Positions 53,233 through 61,430 of a stretch of DNA of 64,000 nucleotides are shown here, piece after piece. The stretch lies in the NCBI GenBank assembly GCA_002336895.1, contig DDFC01000025.1:1-64000 (forward strand), given 5' to 3'. The position numbers and the translations under genes are program-made. Source of the stretch: Verrucomicrobiaceae bacterium UBA1938. Its GTDB lineage: Bacteria > Verrucomicrobiota > Verrucomicrobiia > Verrucomicrobiales > Verrucomicrobiaceae. Numbering within the stretch: position 1 is the stretch's first letter; each line of letters begins with the position of its first letter. The notes under the pieces were generated by a model, which searched no databases, was not told where the DNA came from, and worked only from the letters and a program-made list of their open reading frames with translations.

Positions 53233-54933
53233 ATGTCCGAAGAGTCCCACGCCCATCACCAGCCCCCCTTTGAAGTGCCCACCGTGGAGGAGATGGGCGA
53301 ACTGCTGCCGCAGTATGCGTTTGAAAAGCTGGCGGCGTTTGGGGGAATGGGGGCGGTGTACCGAGCGAGGCAGGTGAGCCTGGAGAGGCCGGTGGCGATC
53401 AAGATCCTGCCGCCTGAGTTTGGGAGGCAGGAGGACTTTGCGGAGAGATTCAAGGCGGAGGCGCGGGCGATGGCGAAGCTGAACCACACGCACATCGTGG
53501 CGGTGTATGACTTTGGGATCACCAAGGCGGGGCATCTTTACCTGGTGATGGAATGGGTGGAAGGGCCGACGCTGCACACGATGATCCACAAGGGGAGCCT
53601 GCCTGCGAAGAAGGCTGCGAACCTGGCGATGCAGCTGTGCGATGCGCTGGCGTATGCGCACCATCACAAGATCCTGCACCGTGACATCAAGCCCGGGAAC
53701 ATCATGGTGAACGAGGAGGGGCAGGTGAAGGTGGCGGACTTTGGTCTGGCGAGGCCGATCACAGGGGAGGCGGAGGAGGATCCGTATGGAACGCCGGACT
53801 ATGCAGCGCCTGAAATCCTGGGCAAAGGCGCGGTGGACCAGCGAGCGGACATCTATGCAGCAGGCGTGGTCCTTTATGAGATGCTGACGGGGCGTGTGCC
53901 GCAGCAGCCGAGGAGATCTGTGCAGGAGTATGCGCCGCTGTCGAAGAGCTGGGATGAACTGATCGACAAAGCGACGCATGCAGACCTGGCCCAGAGGTTT
54001 CAGGATGCGAACGAATTCCGGGCGCACATCGCCATGCTGGTGAACCAGGCGGTGAGCGTGGTGGTGGTGGAAGACAAGCCGAAGGTCAAGGTGCCGATGC
54101 ATCTGGCTTTAATCGGGGCGGTGGTGGTGGTCGTGGGAGGTGCGCTTTTGCTGTGGCCTAAAGCTGCGCCGGAAGCTCCAGCCTCCACGCAGCCGGTGGC
54201 TTCTGCGAAGGTGGCCCAGGAGCCGAAGCTGCAAGCTGAGAAGCCCAAGGCAGCGGAGCCGCCCCAGAAGGTGGAACCGGTGGTGGAGGCGCCTGAGCCC
54301 AAGCCTGACATGAAGCCGAAGGAGCCGGAGCCTGAGCCGAAGAAAATGGTGGTGGTGGAGCCGCCGCCTGCTCCCAAGCCAGCACCTGCCGAGCAAGCGC
54401 CTGAGATGAAACCTGCGCCGGTGGCGGAAACGCCGGCAGAGATGATCCGAAAGCTGGATGTCAACGACCCTGAGCTGGTGCAGATGCTGGCCGGATTTGA
54501 GAGCGAATGGGGTGCGAACGAGGACATCGACATGCAGGCGAAGCTGCGTGAACTGGGCTCCAAATACATCCCCGCGCTGCAACGCAACCTGGCGGGACTG
54601 ATGCCTGAGCAGCGCGACCATGTGCTGAGCGAGATCTCCCATGTGGCCAACCATGAGGCGATGGACGAGCCGCAGGAGACGTGGCCACCTGTGCTGAAGA
54701 CCCTGCGCATGACGTATGATGCGCAGGTGGAAGCGATGCAGGCAGCTGCAGCCGAAGCGGCGCGGAAAATGCGAGTGGCACAGATCGAACAGGTGACGCA
54801 AAAGGCGCGTGAACGAGCGGCGGCCGGAAAGATGGAGGATGCCAAGCGGGCGGAGACCGTGGCGGCGGAACTGGGCCGGCTGACAGCTGCGCCGTCGCTG
54901 AAGGCGCTGCAGGAAGTGGTGTCGGTGAAGTAA
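53233..54933 (+). CDS. Hanks-type Ser/Thr protein kinase with TM and coiled tail, copy 1
   Basis: Membrane-anchored kinase of 566 residues. Catalytic domain about 30-270: Gly loop FGGMGAVYRA (36-45), VAIK Lys57, HRDIKPGN (149-156), DFG (169-171), GTPDYAAPE. The usual first Gly of the loop is Ala or Phe here. One TM at about 289-309 is followed by a Pro/Lys/Glu-rich linker (310-410) and a helical C-terminal domain ending in APSLKALQ, a motif shared with the next kinase. The TM puts the tail outside the cytoplasm. Target unknown. Confidence 0.92.
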   Translation: MSEESHAHHQPPFEVPTVEEMGELLPQYAFEKLAAFGGMGAVYRARQVSLERPVAIKILPPEFGRQEDFAERFKAEARAMAKLNHTHIVAVYDFGITKAGHLYLVMEWVEGPTLHTMIHKGSLPAKKAANLAMQLCDALAYAHHHKILHRDIKPGNIMVNEEGQVKVADFGLARPITGEAEEDPYGTPDYAAPEILGKGAVDQRADIYAAGVVLYEMLTGRVPQQPRRSVQEYAPLSKSWDELIDKATHADLAQRFQDANEFRAHIAMLVNQAVSVVVVEDKPKVKVPMHLALIGAVVVVVGGALLLWPKAAPEAPASTQPVASAKVAQEPKLQAEKPKAAEPPQKVEPVVEAPEPKPDMKPKEPEPEPKKMVVVEPPPAPKPAPAEQAPEMKPAPVAETPAEMIRKLDVNDPELVQMLAGFESEWGANEDIDMQAKLRELGSKYIPALQRNLAGLMPEQRDHVLSEISHVANHEAMDEPQETWPPVLKTLRMTYDAQVEAMQAAAAEAARKMRVAQIEQVTQKARERAAAGKMEDAKRAETVAAELGRLTAAPSLKALQEVVSVK

Positions 54934-55031
54934 TGAATGTTATATTGATATATAATAAATTATTATCTTAAGATATTGGCATCGGAATTTTTTTGCTAGC
55001 TGCATGAGGTACTTGCGGGTAATGTGACCTG
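54934..55031. promoter_or_regulatory. AT-rich gap between tandem kinases
   Basis: Strikingly AT-rich 98 bp in a GC-rich setting. It contains the 12 bp perfect palindrome TATCTTAAGATA (54964-54975) and runs of A/T (TATATTGATATATAATAAAT). It probably carries a separate promoter or operator for the second kinase. No hairpin with a T-run is evident. Confidence 0.5.
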
Positions 55032-56399
55032 ATGCCCGAAGAGTCCCCTCCTGATGAACAGCCTTCATTTGACATACCCAGCCTGGAGGCGATGGACGCC
55101 TACCTGCCGCAGTTCAAATTTGAAAAGCTGGCGGCATGCGGAGGGATGGGAGCGGTGTACAAGGCGTATCAGGAAAGCCTGGACCGCTGGGTGGCGGTGA
55201 AAATCCTGCCGCCTGAGTTTGGGGCTGAAAGGGAGTTTTCGGACCGCTTCAAGGTGGAAGCGCGTGCGATGGCGAAGCTGAACCACACGAACATCGTAGG
55301 GGTGTATGACTTTGGCATCACAGCCGGGGGGCATTTGTACCTGGTGATGGAATGGATCGAAGGGAGGTCGCTGCATGATATGATCCACAAAGGGGGACTC
55401 TCCCTGCGGAAGGCGACGAACCTGGCGATGCAGCTGTGCGAGGCGCTGAGCTTTGCGCATGAGCACCAGATCATCCACCGGGACATCAAGCCGGGGAACA
55501 TCATGGTGAATGACGCCGACCATGTGAAGGTGGCGGATTTTGGCCTGGCGCGGCCTGTCTCGGATGAAGCGGAGCAGGAGAACCCTTTCGGCACGCCGGA
55601 CTATGCGGCGCCGGAGATCCGCGGCGGCAGCGTGGTGGACCACCGGGTGGACATTTATGCCGCGGGTGTGGTGCTGTATGAGATGATCACGGGGACGGTG
55701 CCGAAGGAGCCGAGGCGTTCGGTCACGGAGTTTGCGCAGGTTTCGAAGCGATGGGACGAAATCATCGCCAGAGCGATGCACGCCGACCCGGACAAGCGGT
55801 ATCAGGATGCGTCGGAGTTTCGTGCGCACATCAACGTGGCGATGAAGCAGGCGGCGGAACCGGGCGCAGCACCTGCCAGGCCGATAGCCATCGATCTTGG
55901 GCTGGGCCTGGATTCGGGAAGGATCGCCGGCCTGAAGGGGCCGCTGATGGCCGGGAGCATGAAACCTGCCGTGCAGGCAAAGCCGGCCACCCGAGGGCCG
56001 CGACAGCAGCAGCTGATGGTGGCCGCCGGGGCGGCGGGGGTGGTGCTGGGTGGATTGCTGGCGTTGATTTTCCGGCCAAGCTCGAAGGAGACAGTGATCA
56101 AGGCGGGTGCTGGGGCCACTCCTGTGGAAATCCAACAGGTGATGCAGAAGCTGGAGCATGATGACGCAGAGCTGACGAAGCTGCTGCATTCATTTGCCGA
56201 AGACTGCGCGGCGACGGGAGCGGATCAAAGCCCAAACTCTGAGATGGCTGAAAAGCTGCGCAAAGCACATCAGGCAACTCTGCTGGCGAAGGTCAGGGAG
56301 CGCCAGGAAGCGGCGAGGCGTGCCGAAATTGTGGCTGAACAAGTGGAGAAACTGAAAGGAGCGCCGTCTCTCAAGGCGCTGCAAAAAGCAGCCGAATAA
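55032..56399 (+). CDS. Hanks-type Ser/Thr protein kinase with TM and coiled tail, copy 2
   Basis: Membrane-anchored kinase of 455 residues, a close paralogue of copy 1. Gly loop CGGMGAVYKA (36-45), VAVK Lys57, HRDIKPGN (149-156), DFG (169-171) and a GTPDYAAPE segment are intact. One TM lies at about 328-348; the external part has a Lys/Glu-rich coiled coil ending in APSLKALQ. The linker lacks the Pro-rich stretch of copy 1. Presumably a pair with a shared or complementary signal. Confidence 0.92.
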   Translation: MPEESPPDEQPSFDIPSLEAMDAYLPQFKFEKLAACGGMGAVYKAYQESLDRWVAVKILPPEFGAEREFSDRFKVEARAMAKLNHTNIVGVYDFGITAGGHLYLVMEWIEGRSLHDMIHKGGLSLRKATNLAMQLCEALSFAHEHQIIHRDIKPGNIMVNDADHVKVADFGLARPVSDEAEQENPFGTPDYAAPEIRGGSVVDHRVDIYAAGVVLYEMITGTVPKEPRRSVTEFAQVSKRWDEIIARAMHADPDKRYQDASEFRAHINVAMKQAAEPGAAPARPIAIDLGLGLDSGRIAGLKGPLMAGSMKPAVQAKPATRGPRQQQLMVAAGAAGVVLGGLLALIFRPSSKETVIKAGAGATPVEIQQVMQKLEHDDAELTKLLHSFAEDCAATGADQSPNSEMAEKLRKAHQATLLAKVRERQEAARRAEIVAEQVEKLKGAPSLKALQKAAE

Positions 56400-56447
56400 C
56401 CAGCGTGAGGCACGCCGGGGGAAGGCTGGAGTGTCTGGGGAACGGAT

Positions 56448-56479
56448 AAAAAAGCCGCCACCCGTTTCCAGGTGGCGGC
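56448..56479 (-). terminator. Intrinsic terminator of the Cys-rich peptide gene
   Basis: GCCGCCACC (56454-56462) pairs perfectly with GGTGGCGGC (56471-56479), followed on the minus strand by six T (AAAAAA, 56448-56453). It is 18 bp after the stop of the 47-residue peptide gene. The plus-strand kinase ends 49 bp away but has no T-run on its side. Confidence 0.85.
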
Positions 56480-56496
56480 GTGGCCTGCAAGGGGAC

Positions 56497-56640
56497 TTAC
56501 TTCTTGCAGCAGTCCTTGGTGCAGGTCTTCGTGGCGGCCTTGCAGCAGGCGGCGCAGCTGGCGCACTTTTCAGCGGCGTAGGCGTTGACGGAGAGGGCGG
56601 CGACGGAGGCTGCGGCGATGAGGGTGAGGATGGTTTTCAT
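56497..56640 (-). CDS. Small exported Cys-rich peptide, 47 aa
   Basis: Very short gene with a clear signal peptide (MKTILTLIAAASVAALSVNA, cleaved near AYA) and a mature part of about 24 residues holding seven cysteines in CASCAACCK, KTC and KDCCKK. The pattern is metallothionein-like and rich in Lys. It may bind metal (Cu, Zn) in the periplasm; alternatively it is a disulfide peptide. A perfect terminator follows it and a His/Cys-rich exported protein lies 227 bp upstream, supporting a real gene. Function is inferred, not known. Confidence 0.7.
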   Translation of the reverse strand: MKTILTLIAAASVAALSVNAYAAEKCASCAACCKAATKTCTKDCCKK

Positions 56641-56867
56641 AGTGTTGTGTTTGTTTGTGTTTTTGAGGCGCCTGCTTTGAAGATTCCGGTGTGCGGCGCA
56701 GGCATGCGCGTGCCGGGTGTGCCATCGAGTGGCGGTTTGAACTGGCGGTGAGGCCAGACGGCCGGGCAGGCTGTCTGGTGGGTGCGGCGCAGTCAGTCAG
56801 CGGCCGCTAGGAAGGGAAAAACACTGCTGCCCGGAGCGTCTGGCTTCCAGACGCGGGGTGCGTGGCT

Positions 56868-57260
56868 TCAAATGAGGAGAGCGCAGTGCCGGGCGTAGAG
56901 CGGCGGCGATGCGTGCAGGGGCGGCCCGTGGTCGTGACGAGGAGCGGAAACGGGGGAAAGCTGCAGGTGGAGATTTGCGGCGGAAGAGAGGAGCCAGAGG
57001 GGCTCGGTGAGAAGTTTCAGGACCGGAGCCGGGGCTTTGACGAAGGTGGAGGCGACATCGCGCGAAGCCTCATGGCGGGCGCAGGGGCAGCTTTGGTCTG
57101 TGGAGTGTCCATGCTGATGGCCAGCGGCGGCGTGATGCTTGTGTGCGCAGCAGCTTGCGGTCTCCGACTCAGGGGCGGCGACAGCCATGCAGCACCAGCA
57201 CATCGGCAGGGCGATGCAGAGGCTGAGGATGAGGATGAGGGCTGTGAGGCGGGCGGGCAT
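56868..57260 (-). CDS. Exported His/Cys-rich protein, 130 aa
   Basis: No family recognised. Signal-like N-terminus (MPARLTALILILSLCIALPMCW) followed by a His/Cys cluster, SCCAHKHHAAAGHQHGHS and SCPCARH, suited to metal binding. A second hydrophobic stretch (LLTEPLWLLSSAANL) is near residues 82-96. It is on the same strand as the small Cys-rich peptide. The gene is plausible from its signal and composition; metal handling is a guess. Confidence 0.6.
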   Translation of the reverse strand: MPARLTALILILSLCIALPMCWCCMAVAAPESETASCCAHKHHAAAGHQHGHSTDQSCPCARHEASRDVASTFVKAPAPVLKLLTEPLWLLSSAANLHLQLSPVSAPRHDHGPPLHASPPLYARHCALLI

Positions 57261-57353
57261 TCTCGTGTGTCAGATGCTAGTACGGACGGATTTATTCAAA
57301 GATTTCGAGCAAATCTTGTGCCGGAATAGCTGAGGAGTGGGGCGCGTGAGGAC

Positions 57354-57384
57354 AAAAAACGCCGCACGGTTTCCCGGGCGGCGT
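57354..57384 (-). terminator. Intrinsic terminator of the Gfo/Idh/MocA gene
   Basis: On the minus strand ACGCCGCCCGG, a GAAA tetraloop and CCGTGCGGCGT form a near-perfect stem (57359-57384), followed by six T (57354-57359). It lies 21 bp after the stop of the oxidoreductase gene at 57405. Confidence 0.88.
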
Positions 57385-57404
57385 CTTTGATTTTGACGGA
57401 GTTT

Positions 57405-58562
57405 TTAGCGGAAGCTCTTGGCGAAGTCGTCGGAGGTGGCTTTGGCGACGACCTTGGTTTTTTGGAAGGTGGATTTCTCGCCCTTCTCGATGAGGAGGCT
57501 CTCGTAGTCTGCGGAGGACATGGGGAGCTCGATGGTCTTGTCCTGCCAGGTGGAGAGGAGGATGGCGTTGGCGAGCTCGACGCTGCGGATGCCTTCTGCG
57601 GCGGGGGAGAGGAGTTTCTCGCCCTTGAGGATGGCGTTGGTGAAGTTTTGCAGGATCTCGATGTGCTGGCCACCGGTCTGGTCCACATGGATGTCCATGT
57701 GCCAGCTTTCGGGCATGGCGAAGGCGGCTTCGGCCTCCATGCAGAACTTGCTCATCTGCTGGCGGTTGCGCTGGAAGTGGATGCGGGTGCCGTCGGTGAC
57801 GGTAAGGCGGCCCTGCTCGGCGGAGATTTCGAGCTTGTTGATGCCGGGGGCTTCGCCGGTGCTGGTGACGAAGGTGGCGGTGGTGCCATTGTCATACTGC
57901 ATGACGGCGGTGACGTCGTCTTCGACTTCGATCTCATGGAAGCGGCCGAACTGGCAGAAGCCGCGGATTTTCTGAGGCATGCCGAAGAGCCATTGGAAGA
58001 GGTCGAGATTGTGAGGGCACTGGTTCATGAGGACGCCGCCGCCTTCTCCCTTCCAGGTGCCGCGCCAGCCGCCGGTGGCGTAGTAGTAATTGGTGCGGAA
58101 CCAGTTGGTGACCTCCCAGTGGACGCGGCGTATGGCACCGAGTTCGCCGCTGTCGATGAGGTCCTTGACCTTCTTGAAGCAGGCGTTGGTGCGCATGTTG
58201 AACATGGCGGCGAAGATCTTGTTTTTGTCCGTGTGGGCGGCGATGAGACGCTCGCAGTCGGCCTTGTGGACGGAGATGGGCTTTTCCACCAGCACGTGGA
58301 GTCCGGCCTGGAGGGCCGAGATGCCGATGGTGGTGTGGCTGAAATGGGGGGTGCAGATGAGGATGGCGTCGATGTGACCGCTGCGGATCATGGCATTGAC
58401 GTCGGTGAAGGCTTTTTCACCCTCGATGAGGTTTGGCAGGGTGCCGACGCTCTCGCAAAGAGCGGTGACACGCAGACCGGGGATCTTCCCAGCGCGGATG
58501 TTTGCAAGGTGTGCCTTGCCCATGTTTCCAAGCCCAACGATGCCAATTCTGACGGTTTCCAT
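57405..58562 (-). CDS. Gfo/Idh/MocA-family oxidoreductase (cytosolic)
   Basis: NAD(P)-dependent sugar oxidoreductase of 385 residues without signal peptide. Rossmann opening RIGIVGLGNMGKAHLANI; the catalytic EKP motif is in VLVEKPISVHK; a downstream MNQCPHNLDLFQWLFG carries the active-site His. Enzymes of this family oxidise or reduce inositols, sugars and nucleotide sugars. It is divergent from a second, exported member, with 82 bp between the starts. Confidence 0.92.
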   Translation of the reverse strand: METVRIGIVGLGNMGKAHLANIRAGKIPGLRVTALCESVGTLPNLIEGEKAFTDVNAMIRSGHIDAILICTPHFSHTTIGISALQAGLHVLVEKPISVHKADCERLIAAHTDKNKIFAAMFNMRTNACFKKVKDLIDSGELGAIRRVHWEVTNWFRTNYYYATGGWRGTWKGEGGGVLMNQCPHNLDLFQWLFGMPQKIRGFCQFGRFHEIEVEDDVTAVMQYDNGTTATFVTSTGEAPGINKLEISAEQGRLTVTDGTRIHFQRNRQQMSKFCMEAEAAFAMPESWHMDIHVDQTGGQHIEILQNFTNAILKGEKLLSPAAEGIRSVELANAILLSTWQDKTIELPMSSADYESLLIEKGEKSTFQKTKVVAKATSDDFAKSFR

Positions 58563-58644
58563 GAATGCGAGCCTAGCGGGTCTGGCGGCACGGTCAAGCG
58601 ACTCAACAGTTGCGCTTTATTGGTCCAGCCTGCATTTTAAGGTC

Positions 58645-59730
58645 ATGCGCCCACCCTGCCGCCTCCAAGCTCTTTGCATCCTCGCTGCGGGATGTGTGGT
58701 GGCGCTGTTCAGCACTCCACTCATGGCAGACGACCTACGCATTGGCATCATCGGTCTGGACACCTCGCATTCGGAGCAGTTCACGCTGCGGCTGAACGAT
58801 CCAGCGAATCCGAACCACATCCCCGGGGCGAGAGTGGTGGTGGCTTTCCCGGGGGGGAGTCCTGACATCGAGGAGAGCAAGACGCGCATCGATGGCTTTA
58901 CGGCGACGGTGCGGGACAAATTTGGCGTGCGGATCGTGGGGAGTGTGGCCGAGGCCTGCAAGGATGTGGATGCGGTGCTGCTGCTGAGCCTGGAAGGGCG
59001 CCCGCGTCTGGAGCAGATGAAGCAGATTATTGCGGCTGGGAAACCGGTCTTCATGGACAAGCCGGTGGCGGTGTCTCTGAAGGATGCGGTGGAAATCTAC
59101 AAGATGGCCGGGGTGGCGCAGGTGCCGGTCTTCAGCGCGTCTGCGGTGCGCTGGTACCCAGGGGTGCTGGAGGTGGCGAATGCGGAGGCGACGCCGGCGC
59201 GGAGTGTGATCTCATACGGGCCAGCGCATGTGCTGCCGCATCATCCCGACCTGTTCTTTTACGGCATCCACCCGACGGAGGCTCTCTTTACCGTGATGGG
59301 GCAGGGGTGCCTCTCGGTGGTGCGCACGACGACTGAGTCTGAGTCTGTGGTGACGGGGCTGTGGGCTGGAGGACGGACGGGGACGCTGCAGGCGATCCAT
59401 GAAGGGGCGATGGCCTACAAGCTGATCCGCTTTGGTGAGAAGCAGATCACGGAGCAGAAGTCCGAAGGGGACTACACGCCGATGCTGCGGGAGATCATCA
59501 AATTTTTCCAGACGAAGCAGCCGCCTGTTTCGCCGAAGCAGACGCTGGAGATTTATGCTTTTATGGCAGCGGCGGAGGAGAGCAAGCACCGCGATGGAGC
59601 GCGGGTGACGCTACGGGAGGTGATGGTGAAGGCCGGTGCGCCAGAAGCATGGCTGCCGGAGGACGGGAAGGTGAAGCATGAGATGCCGAAGTCGGTGCCG
59701 AAGGGGCTGCCGAAGCCGAGCGGATCGTGA
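58645..59730 (+). CDS. Secreted Gfo/Idh/MocA-family protein
   Basis: Exported relative of the previous gene, 361 residues. The signal peptide MRPPCRLQALCILAAGCVVALFSTPLMAD precedes RIGIIGLDTSHSEQF, a Rossmann start with DTSH in place of the GxGxxG Gly pattern. The catalytic motif is VFMDKPVAVSLKDA (DKP instead of EKP). The cofactor site may be modified. C-terminus is Pro/Lys-rich. Function unknown; such exported members occur widely in Planctomycetota and Verrucomicrobiota. Confidence 0.86.
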   Translation: MRPPCRLQALCILAAGCVVALFSTPLMADDLRIGIIGLDTSHSEQFTLRLNDPANPNHIPGARVVVAFPGGSPDIEESKTRIDGFTATVRDKFGVRIVGSVAEACKDVDAVLLLSLEGRPRLEQMKQIIAAGKPVFMDKPVAVSLKDAVEIYKMAGVAQVPVFSASAVRWYPGVLEVANAEATPARSVISYGPAHVLPHHPDLFFYGIHPTEALFTVMGQGCLSVVRTTTESESVVTGLWAGGRTGTLQAIHEGAMAYKLIRFGEKQITEQKSEGDYTPMLREIIKFFQTKQPPVSPKQTLEIYAFMAAAEESKHRDGARVTLREVMVKAGAPEAWLPEDGKVKHEMPKSVPKGLPKPSGS

Positions 59731-59763
59731 TCACTCCGCGTTTTCCCTCATCTCAAAGATGGG

Positions 59764-60150
59764 CTACCAAAGCAGATTCACTCCGTAAGCGGAGAAAGCC
59801 GAGTCCCGCGAAATCAGGGTGAGGTTTTCAACCTGTGCCTGAGCAATGATGAGCCTGTCAAAAGGATCATGATGATGCAGAGGCAAACGGCGATGCTGCT
59901 GCAGATGAGGCACCAGGATCGGCAGCAAAAAAATACCATCTGCGTCCAATCGTGCAGGGAACAACTGAGCAAATGGCTGCGGGAGGGTGAGCTTGCCCAA
60001 GGAATCCTTGATGCTGATCTCCCAGAGCGTCGCAGGGCTGACAAAGAGGATGTTGGCGGGATCTTGAATAGCCGCAAGAGCAGCAGTGCTGAGGTGGCTG
60101 CTGCCTGCCAGATACCAAAGCAAGGCATGGGTATCCAGCAGCATATTCAT
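59764..60150 (-). CDS. PIN-domain toxin (VapC-like)
   Basis: Ribonuclease toxin of 128 residues. Acidic PIN residues: D6 (LLDTHALLWYL), E44 (ATLWEISIK), D98 (HDPFDRLIIAQA) and D116 (ISRDSAFSAYG). The sequence matches the PIN subgroup paired with DUF2281 antitoxins. Its start overlaps the antitoxin stop by 4 bp. Confidence 0.93.
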   Translation of the reverse strand: MNMLLDTHALLWYLAGSSHLSTAALAAIQDPANILFVSPATLWEISIKDSLGKLTLPQPFAQLFPARLDADGIFLLPILVPHLQQHRRLPLHHHDPFDRLIIAQAQVENLTLISRDSAFSAYGVNLLW

Positions 60151-60368
60151 GGGCGGTAGTCGGCGAATTCAGCCAATGGGGCGTCAAAGTCATCAGCGAT
60201 GACGATTCCTGGCACGGAGCCATAGCCTTTGCGCACCAAAGGCTGGGCTACGGGGACAGCTTCATCACGCGTGGCGGACTTGAGAAAATTCAGGTAATGC
60301 CACAGTTCACGCAACAGCGGCTCCGGCTGGTGCGCGACCTCTGAGATGATGAGTTGCTGAAGCGTCAT
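60147..60368 (-). CDS. DUF2281/VapB-like antitoxin
   Basis: 73-residue antitoxin. N-terminal helix EVAHQPEPLLRELWHYLNFLK is followed by the C-terminal toxin-binding motif VIADDFDAPLAEFADYRP, a DUF2281 hallmark. It precedes and is coupled to the PIN toxin and likely represses its own promoter. Confidence 0.92.
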   Translation of the reverse strand: MTLQQLIISEVAHQPEPLLRELWHYLNFLKSATRDEAVPVAQPLVRKGYGSVPGIVIADDFDAPLAEFADYRP

Positions 60369-60441
60369 AGGTGCTGCGGACTAGAGGTCTAACGTCCTTT
60401 GAAGATAGGCCCGATCATGGCTTTCGCAAGAGCGGGCGGTC

Positions 60442-61317
60442 TTACTCCGCGTTCTGCACCTGCTCGCGTATCTTCTCCAACTCGGTCTTGGCGGTAACGA
60501 CGTGGTGGGCGATTTCGGCGTTGTTGCACTTGGAGCCCATGGTGTTGAACTCGCGGAAGAACTCCTGGAGGAGGAAGTCGAGGCTGCGGCCGGCGGGAGC
60601 GCCGCCGTCGAGATAAGCGCGAAACTGCTTCACGTGGCTGGCAGCGCGGGTGAGCTCCTCAGAGATGTCTGTGCGGTCGGCAAAAAGGGCGATCTCTTTG
60701 ACGAGGCGCTCGTCGTCCAGCGGGAGGGGGAGACCGGCGTCTTCGAGGCGCTGGCGGAGCATTTTGCGATGGTGCTCGGGGACGGTGGCGGCCTTGAGGC
60801 GGATGGATTCCAGAAGAGACTCGATCTGAGAAAGGCGGGACTCGATGTCGCTGCGAAGGCTGGCACCCTCAGTGGAGCGCATGGTGTTCAGATGCTTCAG
60901 CGCCTGGGCCAGCGCCTCCTGCACAGGGGGCCAGGCGTCCTCGGCGGCGGATTCCGCCTGGGCCTGGGTGATGACGCCGGGGAGTCGGGTGATGTCTGTG
61001 AGCGAAATGTCCGGCGGCATGTCGAGCTTGAGCGCCAGGGAGTGCATGGCGTGGAGGTAGTGTGCGGCGAGGGCGTGGTCCACCTGGATTGACTCGGTGC
61101 CTGTGGCGCCGGTTTCCCGCCGGACGGCCACATTGACGCGACCACGGGAGACGGCGGCGGCGACCTCGGTGCGGACGGCGTTTTCGAGCTCGGAGAGCTC
61201 ACGGGGGAGATTGATGGCGACCTCGAGCTGCTTGCGGTTCACGGAACTGCATTCCACGCTCCAAGTGACGCCGGGGCGCTGAGCCTCGCCCCGGCCAAAT
61301 CCTGTCATGCTTTTCAT
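60442..61317 (-). CDS. YicC family endoribonuclease-like protein
   Basis: Cytosolic 291-residue YicC protein. The start MKSMTGFGRGEA is diagnostic, and the DUF1732 end with GRSLDFLLQEFFREFNTMGSK (Glu and Lys active residues) is complete. YicC members degrade small RNAs in E. coli. ATG 61317 is the standard start. It is divergent from parB with 113 bp between starts. Confidence 0.93.
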   Translation of the reverse strand: MKSMTGFGRGEAQRPGVTWSVECSSVNRKQLEVAINLPRELSELENAVRTEVAAAVSRGRVNVAVRRETGATGTESIQVDHALAAHYLHAMHSLALKLDMPPDISLTDITRLPGVITQAQAESAAEDAWPPVQEALAQALKHLNTMRSTEGASLRSDIESRLSQIESLLESIRLKAATVPEHHRKMLRQRLEDAGLPLPLDDERLVKEIALFADRTDISEELTRAASHVKQFRAYLDGGAPAGRSLDFLLQEFFREFNTMGSKCNNAEIAHHVVTAKTELEKIREQVQNAE

Positions 61318-61430
61318 GATCACCAGATGGAACGGTATTTGACATTGGTAAAGTCCTGGCTGTGGGCGGCGCAGATTCGTCGCGATTCCAATTTGCAACG
61401 TTCCGAGTGCTCCCTAGTCTCGCCAGCCCT

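Noticed and set aside
61318..61430. parS site upstream of parB
   Set aside because: No sequence resembling the TGTTTCACGTGAAACA consensus is present there or in nearby gaps.
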